Below, piece by piece: positions 55,008 to 64,000 of a DNA stretch of 64,000 nucleotides. A model generated the notes under the pieces. It was not told where the DNA came from, made no database searches, and worked only from the letters and a program-made list of their open reading frames with translations. How positions within the stretch are numbered: position 1 is the stretch's first letter; every line of letters starts with the position of its first letter. The translations under genes were made by a program, and so were the position numbers. This DNA comes from Lathyrus oleraceus (lineage: Eukaryota > Streptophyta > Magnoliopsida > Fabales > Fabaceae): the NCBI RefSeq assembly GCF_024323335.1, contig NC_066584.1:424662319-424726318 (forward strand), read 5' to 3'.

Positions 55008-56464
55008 CTATTTTCTGTTAACAGGGATGTGTTGTTTGGGTCTAGGTTTATGATGAGTAGGACTAGGATAACCATACAGCCTAAAGCAGAATGGTTTTAT
55101 GTGGCCAAACTTCCCACAATAATGACATCTCCATCTTTGGTGTTTTCCTTTATGTTGTCTTTCCTTGTGATGTTGAGACACCTGATGTGACATCTTTGGT
55201 TTGCTACTAGTTGGACTACAATCAAGAGAGGATTCATTGAACCCAAGGCCAGTGATGCCTCCTGCCATCTTTCCAGTCTGGAGGATTTTGTCTAAGGTGT
55301 CAGATCCACTATTTAGCATTCTGACATACTTCGTCATCTCATCCAGTTTGGAGTTCAGGAACACAACTTCAATCTTCAACTTAGAAATGGTTTCTAAGTG
55401 TTCTGTCTTCTCATCCTCTAGTTGGGTTATCAATTTCTTCTGATTCTCCACTTGTTGACACACTTCTTCACTTCTAAAACACAACTTCCTATAGGTAGTA
55501 GCTAATTCATCAAAGGTTAATTCATCATCACTGGAGTGTTCATCAGAATCCCTTCTTCCAGTCAAGGCAGTCACAAGATTGGCAGACTCTCCTTCTGTTT
55601 CACTTTCAGAATTGTCATCAGACCAAGTAGTAGCAAGACTCTTCTTTTGTTTCTTGAGATAGGTTCCACATTCAGCTCTAATGTGTCCATACCCTTCATA
55701 TTCATGGCACTGAATTCCTTTTCCCTTTTTGGATATTTCCTCAGATTTTGTTCTTCTTCCAACATCATTGGACCTACTGATGTCAAATGAGTTGTTCTTG
55801 ACATTAGACTTTAACCTTACATCCATCCTCTTCAGGAGTTTGTTGAATTGTCTCCCAAGTAATGCTACATCATTTTCCAGATCTTCATCAGTATCCTGAC
55901 TACTGTCTTCCTCTTTCTCTTCAGTGTTTGACATAAAGGCTATGCTTTTGACTTTCTTTTCAGATCCATCACTCATTCCCAACTCGAATGTTTGAAGGGA
56001 TCCAATTAGCTCATCCACTCTCATCTTGCAAATATCTTGAGATTCTTCTATGGCTGTCACTTTCATGGCAAATCTCTTGGGAAGTGACCTGAGAATTTTC
56101 CTCACAAGCTTTTTATCTGACATCTTCTTACCCAGGGCTCCTGAGACATTAGCAATTTCAAGGATATTCATATGGAAGTCATGAATACTTTCATCTTCTT
56201 TCATCCTTAAATTCTCAAACATAGTAGTAAGAAATCTAGACATCTTCACTCTAGAGGTACCTTCATGAGTGGTTTTGAGAATATTCCAAGCATCTTTAGC
56301 CACCTCACAATTGTTCACCAGTCTGAAGTTGTTCTTATCAACCCCATTGAATATAGCATTCAATGCTTTAGAGTTTCCAAGAGCTAGTTCATCCTCCTCC
56401 TTGGTCCATTCTTCCTCAGGCTTCTTATCAGTTGTAACTTCTCCTTCCTTAGTAGTGAAGGGAT
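55008..56464 (-). pseudogene. gag: Copia-C gag (N-terminus removed by Ogre insertion)
   Basis: About 485 open codons from the junction. Capsid text SKALNAIFNGVDKNNFRLV, then WNILKTTHEGTSRVK. The first knuckle CHEYEGYGHIRAEC has Tyr for the second Cys; the second, CHYCGKFGHIKPFC, is intact. A ~110-residue coiled coil lies between the two. Two knuckles with an intervening coil fit SIRE-type gag. The frame is open from the junction to 55008, so the damage is the missing start and the Cys change. Confidence 0.9.
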
Positions 56465-59400
56465 TGTAGCGGGAAATTCATGATCATCAAGCTATTGACA
56501 AGCTAAAGATCAATTAACAAGAGTCGCCACCGCGATTTTATTGTTTCCAAGGGAAAAGGAAAAAATGAGAACAAAACCCAAATAGTAAGAAGTTTTCAAA
56601 TAAAAACTAATAAAAGTCAGAGATCACAGGTAAGGGGGTTGGTTACACAGAGGGAAGGTGTTAACACCCAAAATGTCTTAGGTACTTCTAGGGAGCCCTT
56701 TTTGTGTGCATATGTATTTTATACAAATTGATGTTTACAAACAAATAGAATGGGGGGATGAGAAAAGAATTGATTAATTATATTTTTGTGTTTTACAAGA
56801 CCTTCGGTCTTGTGCCTATGTACCAACATATAAATGAGGGATCAAAACCTCGTAGTTCGTGCTATAAATTTCAAAGTGAGTGTGTTGGTTTTAACAAAAA
56901 TTAAGTTTGAAAGGCACAAAAAGGCCTAAAATGGTTTGAATGGGTTAGTTCTTTTTGGCTTTTTGAAAGTTTAAGTCAAGTATTGTTAAGTTCATTTACA
57001 AGTTGATTTAAGAAAATAAGTTTGAAAATGCAATGGCATAAGGCCAAAGTTTCTACCTTTTGCAAAAGTGGTCTAAGTTTAGAATAAAAGTAGTTCACAC
57101 AAAGAAGGTTTTGAAAATGGAGGGAGAGATTTTGAAATTAAAGAAATGGGGAGAAGATGAAGAGACTACCCTAGATACAAGAAATTTAAAAGTTTAAAGT
57201 TGAAAAGATCTGACCAAATGGGAGCAATCCAATAGACAAGTATGTCAATAGAAACCCATAATTCCCTTGGACTTTTTTAGATTCAAACAACACACAAATG
57301 CACAATTATATCAATTGAAGAGCAAAGGCATCAAATAAAGAGGGCCTCATCCAAGCTTATCAACTTCAATGATCTTCTTTAGAATAACCTATGTAGTAGA
57401 TGAATTCCACAAGTCACAGGTTCAACATAACAACTTAACAAGGATCAATGTTGCAGATGAATCTGGAGAGATCTTGAATGATGTATCAGATGAATTCAAA
57501 CTTGCAAGTTCTTGGTCTTTCAACAAATTGGCATTGGCCAAGTCCATTAGCAAAGGAATGTTGCCTAAGTTCTAAGTCCAATTGGGAGAGATCAAAACAA
57601 CAGTCCACTCAAATTGTCTTTTAGAGTTATTATTATTATTATTATTATGTGCATTAATGGTCAAAGACCAATCAAACAAATAAAGCAACAAAGTATATCA
57701 CACAATATGGTCCAAGTGGACAAAGTGAAAATGGCATAAACATAAACAATTCGAATGATATGTATAATGACAAATGATAATAAAAATAAATTGCATTAAA
57801 AGTAAAAGCTTGAAAGTAAAGGTTAATGGTTAGTAAGTTAATAGTTAGTTTTGTTTTTACTTTTAATTTCAAGACATTCTTTGGAGAACACTCAACCCAC
57901 TTGCCACAAGCATGGATCCTTGAACCAAAACATCTTCCAAAGGAAGGAAAGAAGGCCAAGTTTCCACACAATACCATGGAAGAGGGGAGACTTACAATCT
58001 CACTAACTAGAATGCTTATGCCTTTGTGTCACAAATTTAGCGCTATGTTAAGCAATCGTAATTGGACTTATGTAAAAGTCACAACTATTTGAGGTCGGGC
58101 AATATGCTTTTGGTGTTAATGCATGTTGGAGACATAGTATTAAGAACTATGCTCATTAAACATACCACACACAAAAAATATGCAAAGGTGTGGCCTAATC
58201 TTATCCATACTCATGTTAATCGTTCAATCAACTAGCATTAGGACTTAGAGATGTCATTGGCCAATTGAAATGAATGGATGAAGAAGGGGAATTAGATGAA
58301 GAGGGAAAGGGATGAATGAGATCACAAATTGGTCAAAGGAGGACTTTTACCAAATTAATATTATTCATTCATTTTGGGAGATGGAATGTACATTCCATCA
58401 ATCCCCTAAATCCAATAATATTAATTTGACAAAGTCAAATCAACCTTGACCAAGGCCCAACAACAAATGAGAAACTCAAATAAGTCAATCCAAATGGTCA
58501 GCACAATTAAAATGGAATTTATTCAATTAAAAATATTAAAATAATGCATTAAATTCAAATATGTTTTATCCAAATCCTAAAATCACATCAAAACACCAAA
58601 TAAATGGCCATGTGATTTATCATAGGTCAAATAAGGTCAAAGGACCTTGGATAAAAATTTTCATAATTTTTGGACACTTGAAAATATTTTTAAACAATTA
58701 AAAACAAGTGAAAAATCAATTAATTCATTAAAAATATTAATAATGATCCAAACAATAATTTTAATTCAGAATATGAAAGAGGAAATTTTTTGATTTTTTT
58801 TGGTGAAAGTCCCATATTTTTTGGATCAATACTAAATTTAATATGAATTATTGAAGAAAATGAAATAAAAAGGAAAATCAGAAATGGAAAAAATACGTGG
58901 ACCATCAGACCTCCCTCATTAATTGAGGTGGCAGATCTGATGATCCACAGCGCGTGTTCCACTAATGCACTAGTCAATTGCGTGGCAAACTTGTTAATCA
59001 CAATGCACGGCCAAGATTAGAACACGGGAGTTGGATCACACGGTCTAGACCTCAGACACATCATCACCGGAGCCAAAGCTCTGGTTGTCTTCTTCGGCGT
59101 GCCTCGCCGGACTGGTCATCATCAGCCATCACCAAAATTTCAAACAGGGACATGATTTTAAAGAGAAAACATCACTGAGCACGAATATCACCTCCATTTC
59201 TTCCAATTCCAACTATATTGAGAGATATGTGGAATTGAAAAATGAGGTTCATGATCTGAGTTGCTTCGATTCACCATCAAAACAACTCAAACACCTTGCG
59301 TACATTGGTAGGACTTCAGCCAACACAATAATCAAGAGAATTGAGCAAGGAACAAGGAGAATCAAAGAGATCAAATTTTCTGCAGAATACCTTCAATGGA

Positions 59401-61168
59401 GGTTTGAGCTTGCTAGATCTTGATCTGAATCGTGCTTTGCTTCACTCCAGTTGCTTGCAAAAGAGGAATGGAATGGCTTACAATCAATGGACTCCTGGAG
59501 AATTGAATTCCAAAACAGTGGAGATCCAAGCTCAAATTCAACAGAATTTTTCAGATTTATCCTCTTAATGTGAAGGGTTTTATGTGGGGAATCAAAGTTG
59601 GCGCAGTGTGTATGTTGATTATGAGCAATTGAGCTTCAATTTATAGAGAATTCAAGTGTTGATTGCACACTCCATTCAAGTTTCCAAAATTGGCAAAGTG
59701 AGGTAAGCAGCTGCATGGGCGCGCATAGGCCCATCAAATGATTGCTATAAGTCCAAATTTGAAGTTCAGATATGTTTAAGCAAGCTTGGAATGCAAGGCA
59801 ATTAAACATTGATACTTGAAGTTGAATCCATGACACATGATACCAGCCTGTTTAAGCCATGCGCAGCCTATGCATTTCTCATTCAAAATGCATGAATTTT
59901 AGCTCTTTGGAAAGGTGAGATCAAGAGGAACAAGTTTGATGTTGAACACTTTTTCATTTGGATCTTGGATCTTGGAACTTGGAGATATTTGAGGTGGAAG
60001 TGTGGAAAAATTTGACATATCAAAATTTTTCTAAGTGTCAAGCCATATGTGTCAATATTCCACCTTGCTTAACTTTTTATAGGAGGTTCAAATAAGAAAC
60101 GTGTCTTCATCAAAGTTGTATCTATCTCAAATACCTTAAAAATGGTCACCAATTTCATGTCATTTGCATTTGAAATGATAGAGTTATGCATTTTTGAAGT
60201 TTGGCAAAATCACTTGATCAATGGTATAGGCCAAAAGTGACCTATAATGTAGCCTCATATCACATGTGCAAAGAAGTTGAATTATCTCTCACTCCAAACA
60301 TAAAAGTTGAAGTAGAAAGATTTAATTTGATTGTTCAACTTGGAAATATTTCATCTCATAAAAATTGATCAAGTTATGGCCTCGGGAAGTTGACTTTCAA
60401 ATTAGGGTTTAGAGAAAATGACCTATAATGTTTCAACATAGAAAATGATTTTCCAAGCAAAACTACCTATAGGTATCAACATGAAAGTTGTTTATAATGT
60501 CATTTAGAGTAAGTTTTATCTTGGAATTATTTTCATATGGTGAAAAGTGTAGGAGATAGGGTCTAAGGAGACCTAGTTTTGATCAAATGAATTCATCTGG
60601 CCAACCACCATCAACCAACTTGCTAATTTCCAAATATCTTGACTTTCTTGGCTCATGGTAGATAATATATGCATAAGATGATGAATTTTTAAGTGTCCCT
60701 TGAGAAATTTGATCAACTGGTGAGATAGCTTATTGGAGAAATTACTCAAGATACCCAGTCAAACTAGGGTTTCCAAGGCAAATCACCCTCAAATTCTTGA
60801 AGCAAACTTGATCAATATAACATGCAGAAGCAATTGGGACTCATATATGATGCTCATAACCATTCTTGAATTAATTCTTGATGGTGCTCTTTGTTCATGA
60901 GGGTCTCAAACCCTAGATGTGATCAATGAATCAAGGAAATCATGTCCCTTACCTACAAAAGAGTTAGACAACTACAAAGACATATTTTTGGTATTTTGAT
61001 TAGTAAAATGATAAAATACAAGTATGATATGATCACAAAGTGCTTAGTGATCTCTCCCAAAAAAAATCCAATGAAGGAGGGGTAAGGAGGATACCAAGGT
61101 ATGATCCCAATGCTAATGCTTATGATGAAATGCATGAGGTATCTTAGGGTCAAAATTGGGGTCTTACA
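56465..61168 (-). repeat. Ogre 3' LTR, 4.7 kb
   Basis: 4704 bp with TG...CA ends. TATA-like TATAAATT on - at about 59638-59645 gives a ~1.5-kb U3. A GAGTCGCCACCGCG block near its 3' end is shared with the other Ogre/Tat LTRs. Short open frames inside it show no family features. A (TTA)n run lies at 57627-57649. Confidence 0.85.
57627..57649. repeat. (TTA)n microsatellite
   Basis: About seven TTA units within the Ogre LTR. Confidence 0.85.
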
Positions 61169-64000
61169 GCTGCCCCTATTTAAGGACATTCTAACTGAGG
61201 AGGTGAAGGTTAAAACCTTCGGCTCGACTCAGTAGAATGGGCTTAAATAACAACATAAAGAAACAAATTTTGGTCCCTAAGAGACCTCATGATGCATATG
61301 ATATGAATGCAAAAGTTAATGCTTTGTGGGGGAATATTGCCACAAAGGAAAAAAGAAATTAGAGAGACTGAAAACTCACTGGGGAGACAGAGACTTTGGG
61401 GGATAAAAGGAGTTATGCGTAGGCCAGACTACGACTTAAAACTACCGGGGGACTTGAGGGGATCCATATAAAATGGAAAGACTCAGTCGGGGAAACAAAA
61501 ACAACATTTGCAGGGGATACGAATAAGTCAGGATAAAACTGAAATATTCGACTCGTGCAGGGAAAAGCGATTTCACTAAGGAAATGCGCACTCGACTCGA
61601 CTGGGGAGAAAATAAAATTTCAACACAGGAGGAGCAGAAATCTATTATCTACTACCTGTTACTTGATAAGGAGATAATAAAGATCTGACAGAGAGACTAT
61701 CCGTCACCATTTAAGATGAACATATCAAGGACGACTCGCTGAAGAAAATCCAGGAGGAATATTCATTACCGGTAACTGGGTAAGAATAGCCTTGCTGGGG
61801 AAAACTGCAGAAAATAGGATTTATAACTACCAGTTACTGGGCAGAAGACCAAAGGTGAGAGTATCCGTCATCGGTTAGGATGAACATATCAAGGATAAAC
61901 TCGACAGGGAAAAAAATCCGTCATCGGTTAAGATGAACATATCAAGGATAGACTTGCCTGGGGATGTCAAGGTGGATACCCGTCATCGGTTAGGATGAAC
62001 ATATCAAGGATAAACTCGACAGGGAAGAAAATCCGTCACCGGTTAAGATGAACATATCAAGGATAGACTTGCCTGGGGATGTCAAGGAGGATACCTGTCA
62101 TCGGTTAGGATGAACATATCAAGGATATACCAACTGGATAGAAAACCGTCGGAGAGAGAATCCGTCACCGGTTAGGATGAACATATCAAGGATTAAACTC
62201 TACGAGGGGACAAAGTAGGATTTACAACTATCGGTTACTAGGTAGAAGACCAATCAAAGAGAAAATCCGTCATCGGTTAAGATGAACATATCAAGGATAC
62301 ACTCTGAAAGGGGAGAAAAGCAGGGATTACATCTATCAGTTACTGGATAGAATACCAAAGAAGAAGAGAAAATCCGTCACCGGTTAAAGTGAACATATCA
62401 AGGATAGACTCCTCTAAAGGGGAACAATAGGATTTACAAATACCGGTTACTGGGTAGAAGACCATCAAGGAGAAAAAATCCGTCATCGATTAAGATGAAC
62501 ATATCAAGGATTAACTCTCTGAAGAAACAAAATAGGGATTATAACTACCTTTTTACTGGGTAGAATACCAAAGAAGAGAATATCTGTCACTTGTTAAAGT
62601 GAACATATCAAGGATAAACTCCTGCGGGGAAAAGAAAGATATTCGTCACCTGGTTAAGATGAACATATCAAGGATATACTTCTGGGGACTCCACTAGGGA
62701 GAAAAGGGGTACTTTTGTCGGGTATTGGGCAAAGAGTAACAAACCATAAACTAAGAAGAATATTACCAGTTATTGGGTGATAGACTCTTAGGGGACCAGA
62801 ATATCTATCTAGGTAAGAGCTAGAAAGACCAATCGATTAAGACTCAACCCAATGAGGACATAACTCAAGGGGAGTAATTCCATCCGGAAAATTCACCGGG
62901 GAGGAAAATGAAATAACAATCATCCACGAGGAAACAAACTCAATGGGGAAACAGAGAAAGGTTAAAGTATTTCTGCCTAAGGGGCTGACACTCTACAATT
63001 GAAGGAGGAAAGACACTAGATTTGGTACGGGGATAAAGCACCACCATAACAGAGAATGAGAATCTCAAATAAATCAAATATGCAAGATATGCAAAATCAT
63101 GAAATTATATGAATGTATATGTATATTTATATATGGTGATTATGCTGACAAAACGATCACGAAGGATACACAGGTGTCTCAAAGAAATTGAACTACCGGT
63201 ACAATCTTCGGTCAATCCACAAAAATCATGGAGACAAACTGCTGAAGAGAAGAGAGATCAACATCCCAAGGCTCAAACCCTAACTGGGGAAGGAGGAGAT
63301 CTGTTGAGGAGAAAACACATCCAATTGTAGGGAATTTTAGGTCAACACCATAAAAATGGGAGACAACCCTACTGGGGAAGAATCAAAAAGCTGCTCAGAA
63401 ACCAAGAGGAAACTCTGACTAGGAGCAAAGATGCGACGATCGGTGGGGACACCAAGGTGGTCTACTGGGGAGAGATCAAACATCTTCTGATGATGATCTA
63501 CCTGCTGAGGAAACACAAACTCCGCTGGGAAGGCCGAAACTATGTTGGGGACAAGGACACGCCGCTAGGGATCTGAATCAATCAGCTCAGTTGGGGAAAA
63601 GAAAGAAACTCCACTGAGGAACTGAATCCGCTAGCTGAGGACAACAACACTCTACTGAGGACATGAATCAACATTAATGCCTAGAGATACCCGAAGAGTT
63701 ACTTCTTGGGAAACCTCGGATGCTTTACACTTAAGAACTTGCTATTCACTGAAATGATGTTGATATTACTATTACTTGCTTTGAAAAAGTTTTTTATTTT
63801 ATATATTTAAGAAAATTTGATTTTGATTTAAAAATTTTATTTCAAAATGATCATAATAAAAATTTGAAACTATTGGCTGAAGTAAATAAGAGTAGAAACA
63901 ATTGGATAAAAGCTCAAATTTATTTAATAGGAATGGTAGTCTGTAAATGACAAGACTCCATAGATTTTACAAAGTTGAAAATGGTAATTTACATGGAAAA
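61169..64000 (-). other. Ogre 3' UTR with tandem arrays
   Basis: Non-coding, rich in GGGGA/GGGGAA words (such as ACTGGGGA) on +. It contains the array at 61701-62690 and further short CTGGGGA-type repeats at 62870-63660 resembling those in the Tat 3' UTR (15530-15850). The last ~250 bases are AT-rich. No gene is seen. Confidence 0.8.
61701..62690 (-). repeat. Two-module tandem array in Ogre 3' UTR
   Basis: Module 1, CCGTCACCGGTTAAGATGAA followed by CATATCAAGGA, occurs about 12 times. Module 2, ACCAGTTACTGGGTAGAA-like, occurs about six times. From 61857 to 62100 module 1 alternates two tails (period ~60, dimer ~115-120 bp); from 62160 the two modules alternate with a ~106-bp period. Confidence 0.88.

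Larger units (their letters stand above)
6711..56464 (-). mobile_element. Copia-C: SIRE/Maximus-type copia element with envelope-like ORF, split into three pieces by nested insertions
   Basis: Read on -, the element runs gag (56464-55008), protease, integrase, RT (to 52476), part of RNase H (35705-35534), rest of RNase H (10605-10212), envelope-like ORF (10041-8133), polypurine tract and 3' LTR (7658-6711). The RNase H reading continues across both gaps once the Athila insertion (TSD GTGAC) and the Copia-B insertion (TSD AATTG) are taken out, which shows they were one element. The two zinc knuckles, coiled coil and third ORF fit the SIRE lineage. Its gag N-terminus and 5' LTR are cut off by the Ogre element at 56465. 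Confidence 0.88.
56465..64000 (-). mobile_element. Ogre-type Ty3/gypsy element, 3' end only (LTR and 3' UTR)
   Basis: On - a purine tract AATAGGGGCAGC precedes TGTAAGACCCC, the Ogre LTR start, at 61168. The LTR ends CCGCTACA at 56465. The rest of the element lies to the right, outside the window. The predicted TSD is GGGAT (56460-56464); the partner is not visible. It inserted in Copia-C's gag. Confidence 0.85.

Noticed and set aside
57369..59568. Short open frames in the Ogre LTR as host exons
   Set aside because: All lie between defined LTR ends, none matches a known domain, and similar frames are expected by chance.
61701..62690. Stand-alone satellite DNA locus
   Set aside because: The array lies just upstream (on -) of an Ogre polypurine tract and LTR, so it is part of the element's 3' UTR.

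Overview
Plant nuclear DNA, most likely from a large-genome legume of the pea/vetch/lentil type (inferred from SIRE/Maximus-type copia, Ogre/Tat-type gypsy and Athila elements with very long LTRs, and AT-rich spacers). I found no host gene, tRNA or intact rRNA gene. Essentially all 64 kb is a stack of LTR retrotransposons inserted into each other, and five of the junction pairs are closed by 5-bp target-site duplications (TSDs) visible in the sequence, plus one for a small 5S-bearing element.

Layout. (1) 1-6710: a decayed SIRE-type Ty1/copia element on + (Copia-A), starting inside its 5' LTR. A 916-bp Cassandra-type TRIM with 5S-rRNA-like LTRs (1217-2132, TSD ATATC) sits in its gag. (2) 6711-56464: a second SIRE-type element on - (Copia-C), with 3' LTR, envelope-like ORF, RNase H, RT, integrase, protease and gag. 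It is cut into three pieces (6711-10605, 35534-35705, 52471-56464). (3) 10606-35528: an Angela-like copia element on + (Copia-B, TSD AATTG). It carries a full-length Tat-type gypsy element on - (12849-24510, TSD ATTCC) in its leader and an Ogre-type solo LTR on + (25884-30793, TSD CCATG) in its gag. (4) 35706-52470: an Athila-type gypsy element on + (TSD GTGAC, PBS matching tRNA-Asp) whose 5' LTR holds a second Ogre-like solo LTR on - (36495-41338, TSD AATAT). (5) 56465-64000: the 3' LTR (4.7 kb) and hypervariable 3' UTR of an Ogre-type element on -, which cut Copia-C's gag and leaves the window to the right.

The coding regions are mostly pseudogenes with scattered stops, many readable as CAG to TAG or TGG to TAG/TGA. 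The best-preserved element is the Tat copy: gag is open, the integrase D,D,E is present and pol has only a few stops, but the protease segment is missing. Lineage names come from remembered family features, not from a search.

The most unusual signals are non-coding: an array of small hairpins with varied, self-complementary stems around a near-constant loop in the Tat 3' UTR; palindromic TGTC/GACA arrays in the Athila U3 and again ahead of its third ORF; a four-hairpin cluster just after the Athila pol stop; and a two-module tandem array in the Ogre 3' UTR. No defence, metabolic or other host system was seen.
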